From positions 62,001 through 126,000 of the forward strand of contig JARLJU010000017.1 in assembly GCA_031291055.1 (NCBI GenBank): 64,000 bases of DNA, in the 5' to 3' direction. Under the pieces are notes generated by a model that saw only the letters and a program-made list of their open reading frames with translations, did not search any database and was not told the origin of the DNA. Shown here piece after piece: positions 9,067 through 17,730 of the stretch (position 1 is its first letter; every line of letters starts with the position of its first letter). Position numbers and translations under genes: made by a program. Source of the DNA: Rudaea sp. (GTDB taxonomy: Bacteria; Pseudomonadota; Gammaproteobacteria; Xanthomonadales; Rhodanobacteraceae).

Positions 9067-9378
9067 ATGAAATCAGTCCTGTCGTCTACCGTTTTTCTCA
9101 TTGCTTTGCTCGGAGGCACCGCGTACGCCGCGACTCAGTACAACGATCCAGGCAACAATCCTCAATACAAGCAATGTATCGACTGGGCGTCGAAGCGATA
9201 CGAAGGCGGCGACGATAAGAGTCCTGTCGCGGGGCAATCCAAGGTGCAAGCCTTCTGCACCTGCATGTGGAATGAGACGCCCGACGATTTCAAGGGCAAT
9301 CTGATTGTGTTCTCGGAAGGTGAAAAAGGCGCCAGCGTTAACAAGACGTGCGAAAAGCATGCCGATTGGGGTACTTGA
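9067..9378 (+). CDS. small secreted cysteine-containing protein
   Basis: 103 residues, preceded by a strong GGAGG. A signal peptide (VLSSTVFLIALLGGTAYA) is followed by a mature domain of about 80 residues with four cysteines (QCIDW, FCTCMW, KTCEKH), likely forming two disulfides in the periplasm. I do not recognise a family. It stands alone with no operon partner. Confidence 0.75.
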   Translation: MKSVLSSTVFLIALLGGTAYAATQYNDPGNNPQYKQCIDWASKRYEGGDDKSPVAGQSKVQAFCTCMWNETPDDFKGNLIVFSEGEKGASVNKTCEKHADWGT

Positions 9379-10029
9379 GCTGGAATCCAGCGGAGGTGCC
9401 GCGGGCGCCGTAGCATCCTCCGCACTCCGGAATGCGGCAAGGCGTTGTGGGACTAAAAAATGCAATTCGCCGGTGGGTGGCGAATTTCTGGTATGAGCGA
9501 ATGCGCCAGCGCGTTGTAGTCTTGCGCAGCATGGTAGCCATGGTAGTGACCTGACCGGCTTTTCCTCATCCAGAGAAATAGAGACTATCCTCCAGGAGCA
9601 AAGGAGCTGGTTGCGCCGAAGAAAGCATTTTCGCCCGAACAGATTGTTGCGAAGCGCCTTCACCCAAATGCTGTTTCCCGCGGTCGCAGCAGAGCTCCCC
9701 ACTGCCCGGACAGTAACTGCTTGTTCTGGGCATCGGCAGTCGCCTAACTCGTGAATTCGCCACCCACAAAGTGGCGGCCGCAGCGCTGTTGCTGACGGCG
9801 GCAATCACCGGATCGACGGTCCATATCGGCGAGCAGACAATCAGTCGGCTCGCCGTCGCCCATTGCGGAATTCCCTGGGGCACCATCGCCAAGTTGGCCT
9901 CGAACTCGGGTCGCAGCATCAGAAACATTTGGACATACGTCGATCATCGACAGGGTGCTAGCATGCCGACCTCAAATGGCGCTGCCGAATGGCATATCTG
10001 TAACGAAAACCTGGATGTAGGAGGTTGCC
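9379..10029. other. intergenic with inverted 14-bp repeats and hairpins
   Basis: No gene was recognised. At 9464-9486 there is a perfect hairpin (AATTCGCC-ggtgggt-GGCGAATT). At 9754-9776 there is a second (CGCCAC-ccacaaa-GTGGCG). The 14-mer GTGGGTGGCGAATT near 9474 recurs inverted as AATTCGCCACCCAC near 9754, enclosing about 290 bp. This could be a decayed small mobile element or a pair of REP-like palindromes. Confidence 0.45.
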
Positions 10030-10782
10030 GTGTCCTTTCATCGTAGCGTCTTTTGGGTCGTTTCGTTGCTGCTAAGCACGGTTTCGTTCGCAGTCGCACA
10101 GGAATTCCCGTTATGGGAGAAGTTGCTTCAACGCAACAGCGCAACTACCGACGCTACGCCCGTGCCCTCGATGAAAATGGGCCGTCATATGCAGATGTCG
10201 CTGAAGGGGACGGCGCAGCCCGGTGATGCGGAACGTGCAGCGCAGATCGTAGCTACCGCGCGGCGCGTGATCGAGCACTACGCCGACGTCGAGACGGCAC
10301 TTAAAGACGGTTATAAACCGTTTTTCCCGAGCGGCAAGATCGGCGAGGAAGTGCACTACACGAACTATCGCTATGCGCAGTTGGAACACCAAAAAGTGGA
10401 CTACGATCGCCCTGGGTCGATCCTGTACAAGCGTACCGCGAACGGCATGCAAGCTGTCGGCGTTATGTACACGGCCCCGCAAGAGGCGACGGCGCAGCAG
10501 CTCGACGCCGTGGCACCGCTAAATGTGGCTACCTGGCATCGCCACGTCGATTTCTGCGGGTGGCCCCGCTCGTCGTCGATCGCCGAGCGATTCGGACGCG
10601 ACGCGCAATTCGGTCCGCAAGGAGCGATCCACACCGAGCAGGCGTGCAAGGATGCACACGGGCTTTGGCTTCCCGTCGTCTTCGGATGGATGACGCACGT
10701 TTATCCAAATGCCGTGCATTTCGACGGGATTTGGGGAGGCATGGATATGGCAATGGAAGCGGCGGAAGGCTCAGCAGAGTGA
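10030..10782 (+). CDS. secreted His/Met-rich protein of unknown function
   Basis: 250 residues from a GTG with a strong upstream AGGAGG. The signal peptide (SVFWVVSLLLSTVSFAVA) is followed by a potential metal-binding cluster MKMGRHMQM and a helical segment (ATARRVIEHYADVETAL). The C-terminal part has conserved-looking motifs WHRHVDFCGWP, GAIHTEQAC and WMTHVYPNAVHFDG. The spacing of His, Met and Cys suggests a periplasmic metal- or haem-associated role. That is inference, and I recognise no named domain. Confidence 0.75.
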   Translation: MSFHRSVFWVVSLLLSTVSFAVAQEFPLWEKLLQRNSATTDATPVPSMKMGRHMQMSLKGTAQPGDAERAAQIVATARRVIEHYADVETALKDGYKPFFPSGKIGEEVHYTNYRYAQLEHQKVDYDRPGSILYKRTANGMQAVGVMYTAPQEATAQQLDAVAPLNVATWHRHVDFCGWPRSSSIAERFGRDAQFGPQGAIHTEQACKDAHGLWLPVVFGWMTHVYPNAVHFDGIWGGMDMAMEAAEGSAE

Positions 10783-10931
10783 CCTTCGTGTTTCCCAGGC
10801 GAATTGATAACCCGCAGTGTGTTGATTTTCGAAGAAGTCACCCGCGACTTATAAAACGATCTGCGCTTCTACCGGTCATTCGCTTTGACGTCCAGCTGCC
10901 AATCGCACAATCCCTGCGCATCGTTCAGCGC

Positions 10932-11108
10932 CTGATCGCTGATTTGAAACTCAATCCGCGCAACCCCCGTATCCATACACCCAAGCAATTGCGTCAGATT
11001 GCTCGAAGCACCGGGCAATTCGGTTTCAATGTGCCCGTCGTTATCGACTGCAACGATCAGATTATCGCCGATCAAGGGCGACTGCCGACTTTCCGGTCCT
11101 GGGGGTGA
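10932..11108 (+). pseudogene. truncated ParB-like nuclease/partition domain
   Basis: This stretch reads IADLKLNPRNPRIHT, then IARSTGQFGFNVPVVID and a degraded IIADQGR. It matches the start of ParB/Srx-like domains (LKPNPRNPRxHxxxQI, FGFxxPVLID, IIAGHGR). The glycine-histidine of the GHGR motif is altered and the reading frame ends soon after. No start codon, upstream part or partner methylase/terminase gene is present. I interpret it as a relic of a phage or plasmid-type ParB-domain gene. Confidence 0.65.
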
Positions 11109-11194
11109 CGGGCACCCGCAACTACTGACGCCAGAATTGCCGCAATTTCAGCTTGACAATGCCTCAGCAAGAGCCTCGGCACGTAATCGGGATG

Positions 11195-11779
11195 TCAATG
11201 TTCAGATACCGACGGCACGAATAAGATCTGCGCGCGCGGACTCGAGAGCACCTGTTTGGTCAGTCCGCTTGGCAGCGTCAGATTTACAACGATACTGTGC
11301 GTTCCAGGAAACCTTTCGATCAAATCGAATTCAAGCGCCTTCAAGTTGAATGGCGCGTCGCAGTTGTAAGTGTATTGGACACCTATATCGGCGCGATGCT
11401 GATGGTGGCTATGATCGGGATTCTGTTGGGATTCGGACTCTTCCGCGGTGTGATATACGTTGGGCGTCAGTCCAACGAATGTTCGCCGACACAATGCTTC
11501 CGCATTGGGCCGGAGCCATTCTTCAGGAGACTGTAGAGTTGTGAGCGCCGCGTCCACCTTGGCTTGCTCCGCCTCAGAATGTGGTGCATGTTCGAACCCC
11601 ACTGCGTTCGCTCCCGGTAGCTCGAAACCGATATTCAAGTCGTGGCCGCTCTGGACGACATTCACGATCATCGTGCCGTGCACATGACTGTCGTGCACGC
11701 GTTGCGTCTGAGCGTCGGCGGAACCCGACGAGAGAGGGCCAGCCAGAATCAGCAGGTACAGGAAGCGACGCGAGTTCAT
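11195..11779 (-). CDS. ZrgA/DUF2796 family zinc-binding secreted protein
   Basis: 194 residues from the ATG at 11779, chosen because it starts the signal peptide RFLYLLILAGPLSSGSADA. The mature N-terminus has VHDSHVHGTMIVNVV and the block GANAVGFEHAP diagnostic of DUF2796. A histidine-rich linker (PDHSHHQHR) follows. In Vibrio, ZrgA is part of a zinc-regulated uptake system, so this is probably a periplasmic zinc-binding protein. The usual ABC partners are not adjacent here. A Zur-like regulator and a TonB receptor lie about 6 kb to the left. Confidence 0.8.
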   Translation of the reverse strand: MNSRRFLYLLILAGPLSSGSADAQTQRVHDSHVHGTMIVNVVQSGHDLNIGFELPGANAVGFEHAPHSEAEQAKVDAALTTLQSPEEWLRPNAEALCRRTFVGLTPNVYHTAEESESQQNPDHSHHQHRADIGVQYTYNCDAPFNLKALEFDLIERFPGTHSIVVNLTLPSGLTKQVLSSPRAQILFVPSVSEH

Positions 11780-12392
11780 GTCAGCACCAACGGACGCCCA
11801 AGCGGCTGCGAACACTATAACGTACTGATAATGCGTTCACGCAGCTTTTTATGACCCTGCATGGATTGCGTGGTGCGACGCGCAATCGATGCTATCGCCG
11901 TAGGCAGCGGCGTAGTGTCGTGCACTTCAGCGTACGCGCCTTGGTCCGCTCTCTCGTGCAGCAAGCTGAGCTGCCGTTGCGGCACCCCGGTTCGCGCTTC
12001 AACGAGAGACGCAATCAGCTGCCAGGCCTGTAGGTAGCGAATTCGTAAACTAGAGCCAGCGCGATCCTGTAGTGCAGTCTTGAGATCCAAAACGGTGCTC
12101 GCAATGGTCGATAGATGCGCGATCTGTCATCGCAAGACTGCAACTCCCTGATTGAGCGGCCCATGATTTACGAATTCACCACCCGCGGCATTATTCTCGC
12201 CGCGCGTTTACGGAGGTGCCGAGCACGCGGTCACTCCCAGAGTCGGCGCCCAGATCGCGGATCGGCGACAGCAAGTGTAGTCGCGCTGCCGTGCTTTGGC
12301 CGAATCCGGTCCCCATCTCGACTGATGTGGGCCGCGCAAAGCATACTCCGTGATAATCGGAAACCCGACGAATTCACAACAACAGAGTGGAC
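11780..12392. other. intergenic; one doubtful minus-strand ORF
   Basis: A 91-codon minus-strand ORF (12090 down to 11815) is open and helix-rich, but has no recognised family and no good ribosome binding site. I do not call it as a gene. The rest holds the promoter regions of ZrgA (leftward) and the MFS exporter (rightward). A degenerate copy of the AATTCGCCACCC motif occurs near 12174. Confidence 0.3.
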
Positions 12393-13862
12393 ATGAACAA
12401 ACGCGGCATCGCCGACACATCGACGGGAACGCACACGCAACACGACCGCAGCCGCTGGTTTGCGCTAGCCGTGCTTTGTCTGGGCGTGCTGATGATCGTG
12501 CTGGATGTCACCATCGTGAACGTCGCGCTGCCAACGATTCGCGAAAACCTGAAATTCTCTGAAGGCTCCCTGGCCTGGGTGGTCAATGCTTATTTGCTCA
12601 CGTCGGGTGGTTTTTTGCTGCTCGGCGGCAGGCTGGGCGACCTGTACGGTCATCGGCGACTATTCCTAATCGGCATCGCAGTGTTCACGCTAGCCTCGCT
12701 GTCGTGCGGATTCGCCGGCTCGCAAACGGTGCTTGTGACGGCACGCGCAGTCCAGGGACTGGGCGGCGCAATCGTCGAGGCAGTTGCCCTGTCGCTGATC
12801 ATGGACCTTTTCACCGAGACAGGCGACCGCGCCAAGGCAATGGGCGTCTATGGCTTCGTGTGTTCAGGCGGCGGCACGATCGGCGCGTTGCTCGGCGGAT
12901 TCCTGACCAATGCGCTCGACTGGCACTGGATTTTCCTTGTCAATATCCCGATTGGCATTGCAGTGGTTGCGTTCTCCATACTGCTGCTGCCAGCCTCCCG
13001 TGGTCGGAACGTCGATCGGCATTTGGATGTCGCCGGCGCAGTAACCGTGACGACGTCGCTGATGCTCGCGATCTATGCAATCGTCAACGGCAACGATGCC
13101 GGCTGGACTTCGACGCCGACCCTCGGATTGCTCGCGGCAGCGGCCGTGCTGCTCGCCGTGTTTCTGATCATCGAAGCGCGCGTACGCGTGCCTCTCATGC
13201 CTCTTGGCCTGTTCCGCCTGCGCAATGTCGCCACAGCCAACGTCGTGGGCATGCTGTGGGCAGCCGCTATGTTTGCCTGGTTTTTCCTGTCGGCGCTTTA
13301 CCTGCAACTCGTGCTTGGCTATAGCCCGATGCAGGTCGGATTCGCGTTCGTGCCAACCAATCTGATCATGGCGGCGTTCTCGCTCGGCGTGTCAGCCAAG
13401 CTTGTTATGCGCTTCGGCATCAAGCCGCCGCTCGTTGCCGGATTGCTGTGCGCGGCCGTAGGACTGCTGCTATTCGCGCATGCACCCGTCGGCGGCAGCT
13501 TCGTCGCCGATGTACTGCCGCCGATGCTATTGCTGGGCTTCGGCGCGGGCATTGCGTTCAACCCCGTGCTGATGGCAGCGATGAACGACGTCACCGCAAG
13601 CGAGTCGGGTCTGGCTTCGGGTATCGTCAATACATCATTCATGATGGGTGGCGCGCTGGGTTTGGCAGTTCTTGCGAGCATGGCCGCGGCACGGACCGAT
13701 CAGCAACTGGCGGGCGGCGTTGAGCGTCTCGTTGCACTCAACAATGGCTATCACGCCGCGTTCCTGGGCGGCGCATTTTTTGCTCTGCTCGCGGCCGCTG
13801 CCGCTGGCGTATTCATGCGTGTGCGCGACAAAGCAGAGGGGGAACCGGTCGAACTAGCGTAG
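12393..13862 (+). CDS. MFS multidrug exporter, DHA2 (EmrB/QacA) type
   Basis: About 489 residues with 13-14 hydrophobic segments. Hallmarks are LDVTIVNVALPTI in TM1, the motif-A loop GGRLGDLYGHRRLF between TM2 and TM3, and the antiporter motif region (GGGTIGALLGGFL) in TM5. The family exports drugs or toxic compounds with proton antiport at the inner membrane. No EmrA-like adaptor or TetR regulator is adjacent, so the substrate is open. GTG 12387 and ATG 12393 are both possible starts, and I chose the ATG. Confidence 0.9.
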   Translation: MNKRGIADTSTGTHTQHDRSRWFALAVLCLGVLMIVLDVTIVNVALPTIRENLKFSEGSLAWVVNAYLLTSGGFLLLGGRLGDLYGHRRLFLIGIAVFTLASLSCGFAGSQTVLVTARAVQGLGGAIVEAVALSLIMDLFTETGDRAKAMGVYGFVCSGGGTIGALLGGFLTNALDWHWIFLVNIPIGIAVVAFSILLLPASRGRNVDRHLDVAGAVTVTTSLMLAIYAIVNGNDAGWTSTPTLGLLAAAAVLLAVFLIIEARVRVPLMPLGLFRLRNVATANVVGMLWAAAMFAWFFLSALYLQLVLGYSPMQVGFAFVPTNLIMAAFSLGVSAKLVMRFGIKPPLVAGLLCAAVGLLLFAHAPVGGSFVADVLPPMLLLGFGAGIAFNPVLMAAMNDVTASESGLASGIVNTSFMMGGALGLAVLASMAAARTDQQLAGGVERLVALNNGYHAAFLGGAFFALLAAAAAGVFMRVRDKAEGEPVELA

Positions 13863-14116
13863 CCGCCGGCATTGTCAGACTAAAAATCCGATTCGCCGGT
13901 CGGCGCGTAGCCCTGCCAGGGGCCCAATCCATTCCGCTATTTCAAATTTGCTTCACTTCGCATGTCTCGTTCTCTCCATGTCCCACGATCCGACTGACGC
14001 CCTCAGCTTCGGCATGGCGTCCAAAGTTGCCCGACGACTCTCTTTTGATCGCGGCTTATCGCAGCGACCCGCTCGAGCGAATGGCTCGGCACGACGACGC
14101 GTCTGGGTACATTCAA

Positions 14117-14533
14117 CTATCTGCCGCAGCTATCCGGCGGTACGGATATCGCCATTTTCTGGTCACCACGACCGTCAGGATTGAAAGTATACAAATACTC
14201 GATGGTGACCTGGTTATCCAAGATCATCTTCATGCCGCTACCGCATATTTTTTTCACTGCGACGGCTCTATACGTCTGTTCTTGTGCAGGATCGATTTTC
14301 ACTCCTCGATCCATCGTGTAGTTTATTCGGTAAATACTGCCGTCAAATTCCGCTTTGGTAAGCGTCGTAATGGCGTCAATCTTCTTTGGGAGGCTCTTGT
14401 TGGTTTCGTTGACAACATCTGTTATTTGCTTAGACGCGATAGCTTTATTGTCGGGAAGCATAATATGCTGAACGATTTTTGGCACAACAATTATGATGGC
14501 TATCCCAGCGATGATCTTTATGAGCCGGTTCAA
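14117..14533 (-). CDS. small membrane-anchored protein, atypical composition
   Basis: 138 residues. The N-terminal hydrophobic stretch IIAGIAIIIVVPKIV is a signal anchor, followed by a lysine-rich soluble domain with two cysteines (KKICGS and DSCGR). The base composition is clearly lower in GC than its neighbours, and the protein is rich in Ile and Lys. This suggests recent horizontal acquisition. I do not recognise the family. Confidence 0.65.
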   Translation of the reverse strand: MNRLIKIIAGIAIIIVVPKIVQHIMLPDNKAIASKQITDVVNETNKSLPKKIDAITTLTKAEFDGSIYRINYTMDRGVKIDPAQEQTYRAVAVKKICGSGMKMILDNQVTIEYLYTFNPDGRGDQKMAISVPPDSCGR

Positions 14534-14698
14534 GGCAAACCTCGATAGCTAAGAAGAAGTGTTTCGGGTAGCAACGCTACGTGCGCAACGATCAGACGCC
14601 CAACGCTTGCGCTAAACTCCCGTGATGCCCAATGCCGAACCAAGCCGGCCCGAGAAGCAGGTTCGGCCTGAATGAAATGCTGGACCGCAGTTCCGCGC

Positions 14699-15079
14699 TC
14701 ACTGACCTTCAGGCGGTTCCCAAAGCTCAATTTTGTTCCCTTCAGGATCGAGAACCCAGCCGAATTTGCCGTACTCCGAAATTTCCGGTTCGCCAATCAC
14801 GTTGCAGCCCTCCGTGCGCAGTGCGGCAAGAAGCGCAAGCAAGTTGTCTACACGGAAATTGACCATGAAAGATGCGGTGCCCGGCTCCATCTTGCTCGTA
14901 TCTTCAGAAAAAGGGGTCCAGAGGGTCATTCCTGGAGGACTATCAGGACCGCCCCACTGGAAAACGGCTCCGCCCCAATCGGAGACATCCAATCCAAGGT
15001 GATCGCGATACCACGAATTCAGAGCTTTTGGATCTTTCGACTTGAAGAAGATTCCACCGATTCCAGTAACACGTTTCAT
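14699..15079 (-). CDS. VOC-family (glyoxalase/bleomycin-resistance fold) protein
   Basis: 126 residues from the ATG at 15079, which has GGAGAG upstream. The ORF-track start at 15313 adds an unrelated N-terminus and is rejected. Recognisable VOC features are GIGGIFFKSKDPKALNSWYRDHLGLD, VNFRVDNLLALLAAL and a C-terminal FGWVLDPEGNKIELWEPP. The terminal Glu of IELWEP is a typical metal ligand. The substrate is unknown. It is a single gene with no operon partner. Confidence 0.85.
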   Translation of the reverse strand: MKRVTGIGGIFFKSKDPKALNSWYRDHLGLDVSDWGGAVFQWGGPDSPPGMTLWTPFSEDTSKMEPGTASFMVNFRVDNLLALLAALRTEGCNVIGEPEISEYGKFGWVLDPEGNKIELWEPPEGQ

Positions 15080-15733
15080 GTTGCTCTCCGATTGGGCGGG
15101 AATTGGTTCTGTGGTCTGACACTGAGTTAAAGATGGCCACATGCCGTTTACTTGAAGGAACGACCAGCACGCAAGAAAGAGCTGCACTCGTCTTGTGCGA
15201 CCGACTGGTTGACCGACGAGCGGCTCTGGCGCCAAGGTCGAACCAGCGAACCCAAGAGCGTCACTTGAGCTTGCAAACGAAGCTGTCGGCTCATCGGGCG
15301 GCTCTCCTTGCAAGTACGGAAAAGCGTAGATCTCTATCCAGCTTTCGTTACGTCCTCAACCTCATGTACCCAGACCCGAAACTCACTCTTATTTGGGCAC
15401 GCCCCAAGCCAATGCAATGCCACAACAGCGCTACTCGAAGCTGCACCCATGAATTGCTCCAGCGACAAGGAATGTAGGCGCAACATGCCGTACGTCTTGT
15501 GGTATCCAACCTTTCCCAGCCAGACCTCGACATCCGGCTATACGTTGTGACAGCCCATCGCGTCGAGTCGCAGAGTCCCTTGTTTGGCTTCGATCATATC
15601 GTTGCGATGTCCGGCTAACAACCAACTGCAAAAACTGGGCATAGGCAAATTCCCACGGGCCGCCGCGACGAAACCCCACGGACCTGCGTCCCAGCGTAAG
15701 CTTAATTCATCTGACAACTAGCTAGGGACGCCA
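15080..15733. other. intergenic, nothing recognised
   Basis: About 650 bases with overlapping short ORFs on both strands, none with a recognisable domain or good start. The base composition is mixed. It may be decayed DNA. Confidence 0.4.
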
Positions 15734-16183
15734 ATGAGGTTCGTCGCCATATTCCTATTCGCTGCATTCCTCCTGGCGGGCTGCGCCACAACGCCACCGA
15801 GGATTTCGCATGCCCAGGCTCAAGCTCAAGTCGAAGTCACCGAGCGAGCGTTTGCCAGAACCATGGCCGATCGCGATTACAACGCCTTTACGCGCTTCCT
15901 GGCCGATGAAGCGATATTCTTTGGAGGTGCAGAGCCGTTGCGTGGAAAGGAGCAGATCGCCATCGCATGGAAGAAATTCTACACGGCAACCGTTGCACCG
16001 TTTTCATGGGAGCCGGCCCATGTCGAAGTGCTCGATTCCGGCACGCTCGCGCTGAGCACCGGCCCAGTGCACGATGCGACCGGCAAGTGCATCGCAACGT
16101 TCAATTCGATTTGGCGCAGAGAACCCTCGGGAGATTGGCGCATCGTATTCGACAAGGGCAGCGATGGTTGCGATGGGAGCTAA
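15734..16183 (+). CDS. DUF4440/NTF2-like lipoprotein
   Basis: 149 residues. The N-terminus is a lipoprotein signal with lipobox LLAGC (Cys near residue 17). The rest is an NTF2/SnoaL-like domain of the DUF4440 type: VTERAFARTMADRDYNAFTRFLADEAIFF, a middle strand EVLDSGTLALSTGPV and a final strand SGDWRIVFDKGSD. It should be a lipid-anchored periplasmic binding protein or enzyme of unknown substrate. It is convergent with the SBBP gene at 16234. Confidence 0.82.
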   Translation: MRFVAIFLFAAFLLAGCATTPPRISHAQAQAQVEVTERAFARTMADRDYNAFTRFLADEAIFFGGAEPLRGKEQIAIAWKKFYTATVAPFSWEPAHVEVLDSGTLALSTGPVHDATGKCIATFNSIWRREPSGDWRIVFDKGSDGCDGS

Positions 16184-16233
16184 ATACCGCCGATGCCTGG
16201 GCAAGCTCGACGGCCGCTGCCGCAAGCCTATCG

Positions 16234-17652
16234 TCACTCAAACCCGGAAGCAAAAATTCTGTCGTCAGCCTCGACATAGACATAGCCATCCATGCCGCCC
16301 TCATTGGCGACCGGACCCGAACCGAAATCAATGTTGCTGCTGAAAAAGCCACCGGAAACTATGCGTCCTTTGGGGTCGACAGCCACGCTCAAGACTTCTT
16401 CTGCTCCGGCACCGCCGATGTTGGAATAGCCGAGATAAGAACCGTCGGCTCCTTGAATTGCTCCGACGAAGGCATCGGTCGAGCCGGCACTGGTGAATGG
16501 CATCCCGAATGCTGTGCCGGAATCCGAAAGGGACAGTCCAACATAGCCGCGATTATTTGTACCCACCGCGAGCGAGCACGGAGCGCTGGCGGTGGTCGAG
16601 CCCACCTCGGCATCGACCGCCCACAACGGCTGGCCACCGGCATCAAACTTGGCGACAAAATAGCCCGTGGCAGCCTGAGAAGTCAGCATCGTGGAACCAA
16701 AGCTAACAGTGCCTTGGTAGCTGCCGCACAACCAGATGTTGTTACTGCCATCGATCGCGACCGAATATCCGATCTCATTGCCGCTCGACCCGAAGGATTC
16801 GCTCCAGACGGTGTTGCCGCCCGAGTCGAATTTCGCCAGGAAAATATCGAGGCCGCCTTCGGAAGTAAGCTGCCCCAAGCCCAAGTCCATGCTTTGCTGG
16901 AATGCTCCGGTGACGACGACATTGTTCGACCCATCGGTGGCGATGCCAAGCGGCAATTGCGTACCCGCGCCACTGAATGAACGCATCCATTGCGGGATCC
17001 CAGCGGAATTGAGGCCCACGAGGAAACCATCCGTTCCACCGGCGCTCATCATGCTCAGACCACCGATCGTGAACATGCCGGTCGTGCTGCCGATAAGCAA
17101 TACCTCGCCCGCCGAGTCTAGCGCCACGCCAGTCGGCGAATCGGTCGACGTGCCGCCAGCCGTCTCGGACCAGAGAAACTGACCCAGCGAATTGAAACGG
17201 GCAAGAAAAACATCCGAGCCACCCTGCGAAGTGAATGCACCGGCGCCGAAATCGATGCTTCCTGTAAAGTTGCCGGTGATGATCACGCCAGTGGAATCGG
17301 CGGCTGCGCCTACGCTGGTCTGCGTCTGATTGCCAGCCAACGTGCTTGACCACAGGCAATTGCCGCTGCTGTCGTATCGCGTCAGAAAGACTTCGCTGGA
17401 TACGCCGCTTCCTCCCTGCATTCCACATTCCCCTAAATTGACCGTGCCTGTGACGTTGGCCAATGAATAGATCGCGCTGCTGGAATCCGGGACGACGGCG
17501 ACTACGGATTGATCCTGTGGGTTCCCGATTGTGTCGGCCCAAACGGTGTAATAGGGTGTGGCAGCGGTTGCTGCCAGCGGAAAACCCGCCAGCAATAGCA
17601 TTCCGACCACGGCCATAACATTCGGTACGCGACTTGCTGGTGATATCGGCAC
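16234..17652 (-). CDS. secreted SBBP-repeat beta-propeller protein with GFE tail
   Basis: About 472 residues from a GTG at 17652, which has GGGAGA five bases upstream. The longer ORF-track start has no such site. After a signal peptide (AVVGMLLLAGFPLAATAA) come about eight repeats of the pattern S.GG.D.FLA+F.S.G...WS, typical of SBBP propeller repeats. The protein ends DDRIFASGFE, a tail shared with other exported proteins in this window. It is likely an extracellular or cell-surface protein. Nothing enzymatic is visible. Confidence 0.85.
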   Translation of the reverse strand: MPISPASRVPNVMAVVGMLLLAGFPLAATAATPYYTVWADTIGNPQDQSVVAVVPDSSSAIYSLANVTGTVNLGECGMQGGSGVSSEVFLTRYDSSGNCLWSSTLAGNQTQTSVGAAADSTGVIITGNFTGSIDFGAGAFTSQGGSDVFLARFNSLGQFLWSETAGGTSTDSPTGVALDSAGEVLLIGSTTGMFTIGGLSMMSAGGTDGFLVGLNSAGIPQWMRSFSGAGTQLPLGIATDGSNNVVVTGAFQQSMDLGLGQLTSEGGLDIFLAKFDSGGNTVWSESFGSSGNEIGYSVAIDGSNNIWLCGSYQGTVSFGSTMLTSQAATGYFVAKFDAGGQPLWAVDAEVGSTTASAPCSLAVGTNNRGYVGLSLSDSGTAFGMPFTSAGSTDAFVGAIQGADGSYLGYSNIGGAGAEEVLSVAVDPKGRIVSGGFFSSNIDFGSGPVANEGGMDGYVYVEADDRIFASGFE

Positions 17653-17730
17653 GAGAATCTCCCAGACGACGTGTTCACGCGACTCCCAATAGATGGGTGA
17701 ACGTTTGCCGATATGAAATACGAACATTCC

